Assembly: GCA_019856515.1 (NCBI GenBank)
Contig: CP082230.1
Location: forward strand, 1,984,001-2,048,000
DNA length: 64,000 nt
Direction of reading: 5' to 3'
Origin: Prolixibacteraceae bacterium
GTDB taxonomy: Bacteria; Bacteroidota; Bacteroidia; Bacteroidales; Prolixibacteraceae
Positions 43,043-51,787 of the stretch are shown here, piece by piece. Numbering within the stretch: the stretch's first letter is position 1; every line of letters starts with the position of its first letter. The position numbers and the translations under genes are program-made. The notes beneath the pieces were generated by a model. It did no database searches. It was given only the letters and a program-made list of their open reading frames with translations, and had not been told where the DNA came from.

Positions 43043-44068
43043 ATGGGAAAAAAGAAGAAAAGAATTGGTATTCTCACAGCTGGTGGGGATTGTCCAGGAT
43101 TAAATGCTGCCATAAGAGGTATTGGAAAAACTGCAATACTTAACTATGGGATGGAAGTCCTTGGTTTCAATGCCGGATATAGTGGACTCATTCGTAAAGA
43201 TTATCAAGTATTAGACGAGATTAAATTATCCGGCATACTGACTCTCGGAGGAACCATATTAGGTACATCAAGGGAAAAACCTTTTAAGATTGACAAAGAG
43301 AACCCTATTGATAAAGTCGCTTTAATAAAAGAGAATTATAAAGAGCTCGATCTTGATTGTGTGGTCTGTCTTGGAGGTAACGGAACCATGAAAACAGCCA
43401 ATAAACTACAACAAGAAGGGCTCAATGTCATTGGACTTCCTAAGACTATTGATAATGATGTATACGGAACGGATCGCACGTTTGGTTTCGACTCTGCAGT
43501 AAGTATTGCAACCGACGCCATAGACAGACTGCATACCACAGCCAACTCACATCAAAGAGCAATGGTGATAGAGGTAATGGGTCACCATGCAGGATGGATC
43601 GCACTTTATGCAGGAGTAGCAGGTGGAGGTGATGTCATTCTATTACCAGAGATCGACTTTGATATCGAAACCGTTTGTCATACCATACGCAAACGTTTTG
43701 AGAGAGGAAAACCGTATGCAATTGTTGTGGTCGCTGAAGGAATCAAAAAACCCAACAACACCAATGCTGCAAGCTATGTCTCCTACTGTATTCACGACAT
43801 GACAGGGATAGAAACCCGTCAAACACAATTAGGCTATGTACAACGAGGAGGAAGTCCTACACCCATGGATAGAATCCTAGCAACACAATATGGAGCATAT
43901 GCTGTCGACTTAATTGCTAATGAGGATTACGGCAAGATGGTTGCATTCCAACAGAACGAATTGATTGGCGTCCCACTATCTGAAGTGGGTGGAAAACTAA
44001 GCCTGATTAAGCCAGACAACAAACTCGTAATTAAAGCCCGTAATCTTGGCGTCTCTTTTGGAGACTAA
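43043..44068 (+). CDS. Second 6-phosphofructokinase, GGNGT/PKTIDND type
   Basis: 341 residues of the phosphofructokinase family. The N-terminal GILTAGGDCPGLNAAIRG and the LGYVQRGGSPTPMDRILATQ block are intact. The nucleotide motif is GGNGT (111-115), with Asn where pfkA has Asp, and the catalytic motif is PKTIDND (133-139), with Lys where pfkA has Gly. Lys there is typical of pyrophosphate or mixed-substrate enzymes, while Gly in GGNGT resembles ATP enzymes. Donor use cannot be settled from sequence. It lies 118 nt after bioD and 23 nt before the next gene, so may be co-transcribed with the latter. Confidence 0.88.
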   Translation: MGKKKKRIGILTAGGDCPGLNAAIRGIGKTAILNYGMEVLGFNAGYSGLIRKDYQVLDEIKLSGILTLGGTILGTSREKPFKIDKENPIDKVALIKENYKELDLDCVVCLGGNGTMKTANKLQQEGLNVIGLPKTIDNDVYGTDRTFGFDSAVSIATDAIDRLHTTANSHQRAMVIEVMGHHAGWIALYAGVAGGGDVILLPEIDFDIETVCHTIRKRFERGKPYAIVVVAEGIKKPNNTNAASYVSYCIHDMTGIETRQTQLGYVQRGGSPTPMDRILATQYGAYAVDLIANEDYGKMVAFQQNELIGVPLSEVGGKLSLIKPDNKLVIKARNLGVSFGD

Positions 44069-44091
44069 ATGAAAAACACAAAAATCACACA

Positions 44092-45450
44092 ATGAAACTA
44101 GATATTGCACTCATTCAATGCGAACCTACATTAGGCGATCTTGATGCAAACAGAGAAAAGATATCTACATGGCTGGACAAAATCCCAGACCATGTAGATA
44201 TTATTTTACTACCTGAACTTGCCAATTCAGGATATCACTTTATCGATGAGAAACAGGCTGAGCGTAGTTCAGAAGAGATTAGTCAGAGTGGTCTAGTCAA
44301 CGATCTAAAAGCATATGCACAGAGCAATGATGTAGCTATTGCCATCGGTTTAGCCGAACAAAAAGATGGGATTAGATACAATAGTGCCTTATGGATCACT
44401 CCCCAAGGCGTAGAGGTAACTTATCGTAAAGCACACCTTTTTGCCAGAGAGAATTTGTTCTTCAACGCAGGCAAGGAAGCATGCCCAATAGTAACTTGGA
44501 AAGGGGCACGAATAGGTCTAATGATCTGCTACGACTGGACTTTCCCCGAAGTATGGCAATGGATGGCACAAGGACAAGTAGATTTAGTCTGTCATCTCTG
44601 TAACCTTGTGATGCCACACGCACAACAGATGGTCAAAACATATGCATTCTCCAACCACTTCTACATCGCCCAATCCAACAGGGTCGGAACAGAACGCGAC
44701 CTCACTTTCACCGGTGCCTCCTCAATTATCGCACCAGATGCTGAGGTGCTGGTGCATGCATCAAAAACAGAAGAGGAGATCATTATTGGAACCATTGACA
44801 CAGACTATTCTAGGGACAAACAGCTGAACCCTTACAACCATAAAACCAGAGATACTAGAAGAGATATCTATCCACGAAGTTACAAAGAGGATAAGGTGAA
44901 CCTTGAAATGTTGAGACAGGAAAAGAGACAACTCCGAAAGTATATAAAACAAAACTGGGCAAACATCCCACCTAAAGAACTCCACGATAAAAGCAAAGCA
45001 GTACTTGACAAACTCGAATCGATGAAGGAGTTTATCGATGCCAAGAAAGTGTTGTTATATTGGTCACTAAAAGATGAGGTTTACACACACGATTTTGTAA
45101 GAAAATATGCAAAAACAAAAGATATATATCTTCCCGTGATGAAAGGTGCTGAACTAGACCTCGCAAAATACACTTCAGACGAAAACCTAGATAATGATAA
45201 TCCGTTTGGCATATTCGAACCTTCAAACGAAATACTCCTAGACAATAACGAATTAGATCTAATTATCATTCCCGGTGTAGCCTTTGATCGCCAAGGAGGT
45301 AGGTTGGGAAGAGGTAAAGGATTTTATGATAGACTTCTTCAACAGTGTAATACAAAAACCATTGGTATAGGCTTAGATTTCCAACTGGTATGGAGTATAC
45401 CCAAAGAAAAACATGACCAACTTCTCTCAATGATAATAACCAACGCATAA
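44092..45450 (+). CDS. Nitrilase-family amidase fused to 5-formyltetrahydrofolate cyclo-ligase
   Basis: 452 residues in one uninterrupted frame. Residues 1-266 form a carbon-nitrogen hydrolase with the catalytic triad Glu42 (LPELANSGY), Lys113 (TYRKAHLF) and Cys146 (MICYDWTFPE). Residues about 270-452 form a 5-formyl-THF cyclo-ligase: an initial LRQEKRQLRKYIK helix, VLLYWSLKDEV, YLPVMKG, NPFGIFEP and the signature PGVAFDRQGGRLGRGKGFYDR at 394-414. Both domains are normally separate proteins. The ligase part recycles 5-formyl-THF and the amidase part might be an omega-amidase or deaminated-glutathione-type repair enzyme. That link is inference. Confidence 0.92.
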   Translation: MKLDIALIQCEPTLGDLDANREKISTWLDKIPDHVDIILLPELANSGYHFIDEKQAERSSEEISQSGLVNDLKAYAQSNDVAIAIGLAEQKDGIRYNSALWITPQGVEVTYRKAHLFARENLFFNAGKEACPIVTWKGARIGLMICYDWTFPEVWQWMAQGQVDLVCHLCNLVMPHAQQMVKTYAFSNHFYIAQSNRVGTERDLTFTGASSIIAPDAEVLVHASKTEEEIIIGTIDTDYSRDKQLNPYNHKTRDTRRDIYPRSYKEDKVNLEMLRQEKRQLRKYIKQNWANIPPKELHDKSKAVLDKLESMKEFIDAKKVLLYWSLKDEVYTHDFVRKYAKTKDIYLPVMKGAELDLAKYTSDENLDNDNPFGIFEPSNEILLDNNELDLIIIPGVAFDRQGGRLGRGKGFYDRLLQQCNTKTIGIGLDFQLVWSIPKEKHDQLLSMIITNA

Positions 45451-45497
45451 ACTCTTTGCATAGAAGTGTTTAGAGGCCAAACGACAACCTAATAGCA

Positions 45498-45747
45498 TAC
45501 TCCTTCGTATCACATTAGAATCACCTTCGACTCTGGTTATACTCTCCTTCGTATCTCCTTCGACTATTGGTCACATAATAGATATACATTGGTCATATAT
45601 TGATTATCCTTTTTCCACAGATATGTGAAGGATGTGTGAGTAATATGTGAACAATATATGACCAACATGTGAACAAAAGACGAAGGAGATACGAAGGAGG
45701 GTATAACCAGAGTCGAAGGTGAGTCTAATAAGATACGAAGGAGGGTA
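45498..45747. repeat. Large imperfect inverted repeat with internal CGAAGGAG repeats
   Basis: Two arms, about 45,498-45,565 and 45,679-45,747, are reverse complements over roughly 68 bases with only a few mismatches (both contain CGAAGGAGATACGAAGGAG and TATAACCAGAGTCGAAGG in opposite orientation). Each arm has several CGAAGG units. The 113-base spacer repeats ATGTGA-like words (atatgtgaagg, atgtgtgag, atatgtgaac, acatgtgaac). No gene lies inside. Without tandem context or a transposase it is not a known repeat; a MITE or a long RNA hairpin are the simplest options. Confidence 0.85.
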
Positions 45748-46211
45748 CTATCAGTTAATTCTATGGGCGGCACGAGGCAATGATATGAGTAGCATGGGTC
45801 TATGACACAGACACCGCCTCACTCCACATAAATTAAATCTTAATATATACTAAACAGACCTTTACTGTGGAGCAGATATATGTTTGATCGGATTTTAGGT
45901 ACACCACGAAAAGAGGATAGGGATAATAAGGTTAAATAGTGATAAATTGTTGGTAGCACTTTAAATTACGTAGACTATGAATGATTCTCTTCCTATGTCT
46001 ATCTTCTAATATATAAAACATAAAATTGAACAAGAATAAATACTACAACGCTAAAAGACTGTCTTATTCGACGATAAAAAGACATTATCTCTCCTGTATA
46101 TAAAAAATCAAATCAAGTTTTCTACCATCAACTATTGACATTATTAAAATATTTTATTGGAGCAATAATTAATTTTCATAATTTTACACAATAATCAATA
46201 ACGATGAAAAA
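45748..46211. other. Gene-free region right of the inverted repeat
   Basis: No supportable gene. It includes an unusually GC-rich patch for this window (GGGCGGCACGAGG at about 45,768 and ACCGCCTC at about 45,812). The promoter of the downstream scramblase-like gene must lie near its right end. Confidence 0.45.
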
Positions 46212-46802
46212 ATGAATCCCATACTGAACAAAAACAACTTTTTTGTAAAAGAACATACAGGTATGTTCAAAGCAAGCAATAATTATGATATATATGATCC
46301 TGAGAGCGATCAGATGCTTATCGAGTGTAGAGAGATTAATCTAGGCTGGTTTGCTAAGATCTTACGTTTCAATAAGGATTACAAACGAATGACTCCTTTC
46401 GAGATTGTTCTAACGGATGCCAATGGTCAAAAAGTACTTACAGTAAAAAGAAAATGGACTTTTTGGAGATCTGAGGTAGAAGTACTTGATCACAATGATC
46501 AAATAGTAGGTAAGCTTAAACAAAAACTTCTTTCCATTGGTGGAAAATTCAGAGTTTATGATACAGATGACAATGAAGTTTGTATGGTAAAAGGTAAATG
46601 GACTTCATGGGAATTTTCTTTCCTTAAAGAGGATGTTCAGTTAGCACAAGTTTCTAAGAAATGGGCAGGATTGGCAAAGGAACTTTTCACCTCTGCTGAT
46701 ACTTATATGCTTACAATAGACCCACGTGTTGCAGAGAACTCAGCGGAAAGGGTTCTAATTATGGCATCAGTGATGTGTATTGATATGGTTCTTAAAGAGT
46801 AG
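46212..46802 (+). CDS. Phospholipid-scramblase/LURP-one-like protein
   Basis: 196 residues with repeated beta-hairpin blocks characteristic of the scramblase/tubby-like fold: FKASNNYDIYDPESDQMLIECRE, TPFEIVLTDANGQKVLTVKRKWTFW, VEVLDHNDQIVGKLKQKLL, KFRVYDTDDNEVCMVKGKWTSWEFSF. It ends in a hydrophobic helix (RVLIMASVMCIDMVLK). Bacterial members are uncharacterised; membrane association and lipid binding are reasonable expectations. A monocistronic gene ended by a strong terminator 28 nt downstream. Confidence 0.8.
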   Translation: MNPILNKNNFFVKEHTGMFKASNNYDIYDPESDQMLIECREINLGWFAKILRFNKDYKRMTPFEIVLTDANGQKVLTVKRKWTFWRSEVEVLDHNDQIVGKLKQKLLSIGGKFRVYDTDDNEVCMVKGKWTSWEFSFLKEDVQLAQVSKKWAGLAKELFTSADTYMLTIDPRVAENSAERVLIMASVMCIDMVLKE

Positions 46803-46830
46803 AACGATACGAGTCAATTCTTGCATTCTA

Positions 46831-46875
46831 AAAAAGGGGATATTAGATCTTTAAATCTAATATCCCCTTTTTTTA
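46831..46875 (+). terminator. Intrinsic terminator of the scramblase-like gene
   Basis: An 18-bp perfect stem (AAAAAGGGGATATTAGAT with its complement) around CTTTAA, followed by TTT. One of the strongest hairpins in the window, and active in both directions given the A-run on its left. Confidence 0.9.
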
Positions 46876-47000
46876 TAGTAAATGAATGCACTCTTAAAGA
46901 AGCTACAGCAGTGTTAAAGTTCATTCATTCTCTCTCAACAGGATGTATATGGTTCTATAGTACCGTTAGGGTATACCAGCGAAAGTATATGCAAAAAAAA

Positions 47001-47026
47001 GAAGGATCTCATCTTGAGATACCTTC
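47001..47026 (-). terminator. Orphan leftward terminator
   Basis: GAAGG-ATCTCA pairs with TGAGAT-(a)-CCTTC around TCT. On the minus strand it is followed by TTTTTTTT. No leftward gene lies upstream of it within several hundred bases, so it either ends an unannotated RNA or is a remnant. Confidence 0.6.
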
Positions 47027-47473
47027 CAAAGTATATTAACCCTAAATGATATTAATATCTGAAATTGACATCTCATTTTATATCGTCATGAGATGTGATG
47101 CACATCAACTCTATCGTTGATTGTTATAACAAAGCAATAGAAAAAATGGAGTAGATCAAATTATGTCATTATGCTTCATGACATTTTTTTTTACTTCTAA
47201 TATAATTGTAAATGAAAATTGTTTTCTACTGCAATAAAGTTAATTATAATTTCATTATTCAAATGTATTATTGTGTTTTATATATTTGATAATGAATTAG
47301 GAATTGTGATAATTTGCAAATCCATCATGGGCAAAAATAATCTCTCCACTATTGTTTTCGCTATTCAAGAAGAGGTTCTCACAGTTAGAATTTGTATCTT
47401 TGATTCATGCAATATCATAAGATATTCATGTCCATTATAATCATTAAACGTATCATCATCAAAAGTCATAAAT
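47027..47473. other. Gene-free AT-rich spacer
   Basis: About 450 bases without a supportable gene. A leftward small RNA ending at the hairpin at 47,001-47,026 would have to start here. Confidence 0.4.
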
Positions 47474-47755
47474 ATGATATTCGATAAAAAAGAGTTTCCT
47501 AAACAACTTCTATATATTCTGGTTTCATTGATTGTTGGCATGTTGCTTTTTTCAGTAGTAATCAGTCATTATTCCAAGGCTTCGAATGAACCAATCAACT
47601 TGAACATCGTTGATAATATTGAGCTATTTGTCTGGGGATTAAGCTTTTCATTTGGTGCAATAGGTAAATATGCAGGATATCTTGGTGTGGTTCTATATTT
47701 CTCATTTTGGGTTAAATGGGGATGGAAAATATATCTACACTTTAATAAGAAGTAA
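47474..47755 (+). CDS. Small two-helix membrane protein
   Basis: 93 residues with a first membrane segment (LLYILVSLIVGMLLFSVVIS) and a second (AGYLGVVLYFSFWVKWGWKIY), the last being Trp/Tyr-rich and ending in a basic tail. I recognise no family. It precedes the GH65 gene by 62 nt on the same strand. Confidence 0.6.
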   Translation: MIFDKKEFPKQLLYILVSLIVGMLLFSVVISHYSKASNEPINLNIVDNIELFVWGLSFSFGAIGKYAGYLGVVLYFSFWVKWGWKIYLHFNKK

Positions 47756-47817
47756 CTTTGTGAGTACCTTTTTAGTAGAAATGTGTCATCTATAATGTAA
47801 TAATAAAATGAAGAGTG

Positions 47818-49836
47818 ATGTCAAGTATTGATCGTTTTCTATCAGTTTTATGTTTCATTTTTTGGACTGTTTTCCATATGAATGCATCAGCACAAGATGC
47901 ATCTGAAAGGTGGATAATAAAAACGAATGAGGTATCTCAGGCTTATGCAGGAGCTACACTGTCTAATGGATGTATTGGGGTTGTTCCCAAAAGAGAGCTA
48001 TTTCTAACTAAAGAGGTTGTGCTCGGTGGAGTTTATGACCTTAAAAAAGGGAAGGAGACCACAGGCCTACTTAGTGGAGTGAACCCTCTTAACTTGCGAA
48101 TGGCTATCGATGATGTTATGCTAGAGATGGCTAATGTTTCGAACTGGGAACAATCGCTTGACATGAGACGTGCCATATTAAACTCAAGTTTCGATTATTC
48201 TAAAAAGGCAAAAATATCCTATGACCTGATTACTCCTCGTAATTTGCCTTATGTATCCATGATAAAAGTACAGGTTACGGCATTGAAAGAGTTTACTCTA
48301 GATGTTAGAAGTATGGTTAGATGGAGCGATCGCTGTTGGCAAAAACCATCGATGAACTCAAGAGTACTTATTGATGAAGAAACGCATATTTCGTTACACC
48401 AGTGTGAAGCGAGTTCGATCACCGGAGATACGAAATCATTTACTACCACGGGGTTTATTTTCCCGACCAATAAGCCGAGTGAGGTGACCACGAAAGACTT
48501 TCCATATCATCCAAATTTATATGGTTTCAAAAGAGTTCTAAAGAAGGGACAGACCTATACTTTCACCTTAGTATCGTCTTTCTGTACAGATCAGCATTTT
48601 GTGGATGCCAAGAGCGAGTCTGAGAGATTTGTTATCTATTCAATGCTTAATGGAACAGACCGAATAATAGACGATCACTGTAGAGCATGGGAAAAGCTAT
48701 GGAAGCATGATATCCAGATTAAAGGAGATATTAATGACCAGCTAGATGTTCGATTGGCTCTATATCATCTATACTCTTTTGTACGGGAAGGAAACGATTG
48801 GAGTATCCCTCCTATGGGGCTATCAAGTTCTGATGGATATGATGGTCATATTTTTTGGGATGCAGAGATATGGATGTATCCTGTGTTATTGGTTATGAAT
48901 CCCCCTCTTGCCAAGTCTATGATTAATTTTAGAATCGATAAGGTAGATGCGGCGGAAAGAAGAGCTCACAATTATGGCTACGCAGGGGTTATGTATCCAT
49001 GGGAGACCAATGATAGTGGTGAAGAGATGACTCCTACATGGGCATTAACGGGAACATTTGAACACCATATCACAGGAGATATTGGTTGGGCTATATGGAA
49101 TTACTATCGTGTTACTCAAGATAAAGAGTGGCTAAGAGATCGTGGGTATCCTGTTTTAAGAAAAGTAGCAGATTTCTGGGTGTCACGAGCTCATGAAAAT
49201 AGAGATCATAGTTACTCAATTTTAAATGTTGTAGGTGCAGATGAATATGCCCCAAATGTTGATGATAATGCATTTACCAATGGTATTGCAAAATATGTAC
49301 TTAATGCAGCAACCCAAGCTGCAAAAATACTCGAGCTCCCTGAGGATAAAGAGTGGAATCGTATTGCAGACAATCTGGCATTTCATTTTTTTGATGATGG
49401 CGTAATGAAAGAGCATCGCGAATATTCGGGTGAAATAATAAAGCAAGCGGATGTTAATCTACTCTCTTTTCCTTTAGGTATTGTGCAAAATAAAAGGGAG
49501 ATGCTTCAAAATGTTAAGTATTACGAAAAGAGAGTCGCCAAAGAAGGTCCTGCAATGACACATGCAATCTACTCTATTATCTATGCCAAGTTGGGGCATG
49601 AGAAAGAGGCCTACAGGTTGTTCAAGAAGGCATATGTCAATAATAAAAAAGCTCCTTTTGGTGTATTATCTGAAACAGTTGATCGAGACAATCCTTATTT
49701 TGTAACGGCTGCAGGCGGTCTATTACAATCTGTATTATTTGGATTTTATGGATTAGAGATTACAGACACTGGCATTCAACAAACTTCTTCTCCTATAGTA
49801 CCAAAGCAGTGGAAAGAACTTCATGTAACATATTGA
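47818..49836 (+). CDS. Exported GH65 glycosidase, PGGHG/acid-trehalase-like
   Basis: About 672 residues from the ATG at 47,818, with a signal peptide (LSVLCFIFWTVFHMNASA). The catalytic (alpha/alpha)6 barrel has the motifs GHIFWDAEIWMYP, YPWETNDSGEE and VVGADEYAPN, where the Glu at about 477 corresponds to the GH65 general acid. The FWD.E.WM.P and PWE blocks match the hydrolases protein-glucosylgalactosylhydroxylysine glucosidase and acid trehalase better than the disaccharide phosphorylases. The substrate could be a trehalose-like or glucosyl-galactosyl unit. It lies at the left of the glycan cluster but on the opposite strand from GH18 and sulfatase. Confidence 0.8.
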   Translation: MSSIDRFLSVLCFIFWTVFHMNASAQDASERWIIKTNEVSQAYAGATLSNGCIGVVPKRELFLTKEVVLGGVYDLKKGKETTGLLSGVNPLNLRMAIDDVMLEMANVSNWEQSLDMRRAILNSSFDYSKKAKISYDLITPRNLPYVSMIKVQVTALKEFTLDVRSMVRWSDRCWQKPSMNSRVLIDEETHISLHQCEASSITGDTKSFTTTGFIFPTNKPSEVTTKDFPYHPNLYGFKRVLKKGQTYTFTLVSSFCTDQHFVDAKSESERFVIYSMLNGTDRIIDDHCRAWEKLWKHDIQIKGDINDQLDVRLALYHLYSFVREGNDWSIPPMGLSSSDGYDGHIFWDAEIWMYPVLLVMNPPLAKSMINFRIDKVDAAERRAHNYGYAGVMYPWETNDSGEEMTPTWALTGTFEHHITGDIGWAIWNYYRVTQDKEWLRDRGYPVLRKVADFWVSRAHENRDHSYSILNVVGADEYAPNVDDNAFTNGIAKYVLNAATQAAKILELPEDKEWNRIADNLAFHFFDDGVMKEHREYSGEIIKQADVNLLSFPLGIVQNKREMLQNVKYYEKRVAKEGPAMTHAIYSIIYAKLGHEKEAYRLFKKAYVNNKKAPFGVLSETVDRDNPYFVTAAGGLLQSVLFGFYGLEITDTGIQQTSSPIVPKQWKELHVTY

Positions 49837-50115
49837 TTCTCTCTCTTATTTCTTATTACACTTATCTTTAGACTCTTCAATAATTATTATGTCATATAAT
49901 TATTGCGCTTCTTGGTACGCTTCTATTATTTTGCTATCATTGTTAAAAGTTTAAATTTGTTATCTCTGTTATTAGTATTTTTAGTTGTTTACTAATTGTC
50001 TTAGTTACTGCTATTGGGTATCTCTTTTCTCATAACAATAATGTTATAGAAAAGATATCAATCTATATTGGCATGATTGAGAACTAGAGTGAAAGTGGCA
50101 GCAAATAAGTGTTTT
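49837..50115. other. Spacer between GH65 and the membrane-protein gene
   Basis: About 280 T-rich bases without a gene. A TTG at 50,077 in the next frame would extend the following gene upstream; I prefer the ATG at 50,116. Confidence 0.4.
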
Positions 50116-50721
50116 ATGTATTTGACAGCAATCAAATCTTCTTACAAGAACATGGTAAGGCGGAGGTCTTTCTTGCTAGGTTATTCTTTTCACCTAATGA
50201 CTCTATTTGTGGCAATAATCTGTTGTTCAGAATACTCTGCAACAGGCATTATCCCCCTGTTATTGATGGTTTCATTGGCAATTCTAGAGATGACACTGTT
50301 TCTACACTTAAAATTCTTTGATCTTAACCACCTGAGAGTTATCCCACTAACAGCATTACAACGTACAAATATTTATATCGCTTCGGAGTGGTTTCCTTTT
50401 AAACTTGTATCCTCATTACTAATAGCGTTGTTTTTATTGTGGCAAAGTGTCTCATTATATGACATATTGAATTTCATTATACTATACATATCCTACACCT
50501 TTATCTCGATGATATTGAAGATTATAATACATCTGTATTATAAAAAAGGAGGGAAAATTATCTATTCATGTTTTATTATTCTCATTTCTATTGGTGTGAC
50601 ACTCTTATGCCATAACATGTCATGTGGTATAACATGTTTGAACACACTACCTATTGGTTTCATATTGATCGATCCAATACTTGTTCTGGGGATATATGTT
50701 TTACTAAAACGTAAATGTTAA
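50116..50721 (+). CDS. Multi-pass membrane protein, likely ABC permease partner
   Basis: About 201 residues from the ATG at 50,116. Five to six hydrophobic segments (LLGYSFHLMTLFVAIICCS, GIIPLLLMVSLAILEMTLFL, LVSSLLIALFLLWQSVS, ILNFIILYISYTFISMIL, IIYSCFIILISIGVTLLC, LPIGFILIDPILVLGIYVLL) fit half a transporter. A central soluble loop (HLKFFDLNHLRVIPLTALQRTNIYIA) resembles that of ABC-2 type exporters of Bacteroidota. It lies 35 nt before the ATPase gene, so the two form a pair. Confidence 0.7.
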   Translation: MYLTAIKSSYKNMVRRRSFLLGYSFHLMTLFVAIICCSEYSATGIIPLLLMVSLAILEMTLFLHLKFFDLNHLRVIPLTALQRTNIYIASEWFPFKLVSSLLIALFLLWQSVSLYDILNFIILYISYTFISMILKIIIHLYYKKGGKIIYSCFIILISIGVTLLCHNMSCGITCLNTLPIGFILIDPILVLGIYVLLKRKC

Positions 50722-50756
50722 CTGAGATCTTATAGATTTACAAATACTGTATACAC

Positions 50757-51476
50757 ATGCTTAAGATTAAAAAACTCACCAGTAGAAGCTCTTCCAAAGG
50801 CATTATAGATAATATTGATCTGGTATGCCCTACGGGGAAGATACATGCTATTATTGGAAATAAAGATGCTGGCAAGTCCACATTACTTGATATTATTGGT
50901 TCTAGAACATGTGCGGATAGTGGCGTGGTATATATTGATGGAGAGACCATTAAAAGTTTAGGAGAACAGTATAGGTCGTTTGTTGGGTTTCTCTTTTTAT
51001 CAGAAGCAATTTGTTGTCGTCTGACCTCTGATGAGTATTTGGATATGTTAGGAGCGATGTATGGAGTGAGTGACCGAATAAGAAAGGCTAAAGTTGAATA
51101 TCTAGTAGAGAGTTTAAATTTACCGAATGAAGGGTATGTAGATTCGTTTTCATATGATGATCAGAAAAAGCTTAAACTTGCTGCTACATTAGTACATTCT
51201 CCTCGTTATTTAGTTCTATACGAACCTCTAGATGGTGTTTCTACTGCTACTAAAAGAGTCATGTCTGATGTCCTAAGAGATCTTGCGATGAATGGAACGA
51301 CGATTCTATATACAACAAGTCATATTGACTGTTTGGATGAAGTTGCAGACCTAGTGTCAATAATAGATGCTGGGAAGATTATATACAAGAGCTACTATAT
51401 GGAGCTTAAGAAGATTATAGCTAAAGATTGTATACAAGATACATCTTCATTAGTCCACACTTTTAATGGGATTTAG
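50757..51476 (+). CDS. ABC transporter ATP-binding protein with degenerate motifs
   Basis: 239 residues. The fold is that of an ABC ATPase, but key motifs deviate: Walker A GNKDAGKST (usual GxNGxGKST), signature FSYDDQKK instead of LSGGQ, and Walker B LVLYEPLDG, where Tyr replaces the magnesium-binding Asp before the catalytic Glu. The D-loop is GVS rather than GLD, while the H-loop His remains in TTSHIDCLDE. Walker A Lys and catalytic Glu are kept, so ATP binding is likely and hydrolysis may be impaired. It pairs with the membrane protein upstream. Substrate unknown. Confidence 0.82.
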   Translation: MLKIKKLTSRSSSKGIIDNIDLVCPTGKIHAIIGNKDAGKSTLLDIIGSRTCADSGVVYIDGETIKSLGEQYRSFVGFLFLSEAICCRLTSDEYLDMLGAMYGVSDRIRKAKVEYLVESLNLPNEGYVDSFSYDDQKKLKLAATLVHSPRYLVLYEPLDGVSTATKRVMSDVLRDLAMNGTTILYTTSHIDCLDEVADLVSIIDAGKIIYKSYYMELKKIIAKDCIQDTSSLVHTFNGI

Positions 51477-51693
51477 TAATATAAAATACACGTCGCAAGA
51501 ATCGGATCTCCGCTCGTATTCACCTTACACGAACACACATTCACACTCTTCACATCGATTACTCTTAATACATTACCATATACTACTCTTTTGATATATG
51601 GTAGTAGTAGCGTTACCGAACATGAATATTTCCTATTATAGGGCAGAAATAGTTATCGACATACTTCATCACAGACCCGATATATCAAAAAAA
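51477..51693. other. Short convergent spacer
   Basis: About 220 bases between the rightward ABC gene and the leftward GH18 terminator. No gene is seen. Confidence 0.4.
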
Positions 51694-51717
51694 CAAAGTC
51701 ACGATTATGTGACTTTG
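51694..51717 (-). terminator. Intrinsic terminator of the GH18 gene
   Basis: CAAAGTCAC pairs with GTGACTTTG around GATTAT. On the minus strand TTTTTTT follows. It lies about 70 nt after the GH18 stop. Confidence 0.88.
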
Positions 51718-51787
51718 CCTAATTAAAAAACGTACTCTATCTAACTAACCGAACTGTACTATATGCGATTTAATACCTTTATTTTGC

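Noticed and set aside
43043-44068. Inactive phosphofructokinase because GGDGT is GGNGT
   Set aside because: All other catalytic and substrate blocks are intact, and Asn at this site together with PKTIDND is, as far as I know, usual in one phosphofructokinase group, so loss of function is not implied.
44092-45450. A sequencing error joining two neighbouring genes
   Set aside because: The frame is continuous through both domains with a sensible linker and no stop or start signal at the junction. I still list assembly check as a test.
45498-45747. A transcription terminator for the fusion gene
   Set aside because: The arms are about 68 bases with a 113-base spacer and no U-tract, unlike an intrinsic terminator.
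46821-47039. A 72-codon gene after the scramblase-like gene
   Set aside because: It runs through the strong terminator and a second hairpin, so it is not a plausible coding region.
47219-47440. A 73-codon frame left of the two-helix membrane protein
   Set aside because: Hydrophobic, Ile/Cys-rich translation of AT-rich DNA; no start context and no recognisable feature.
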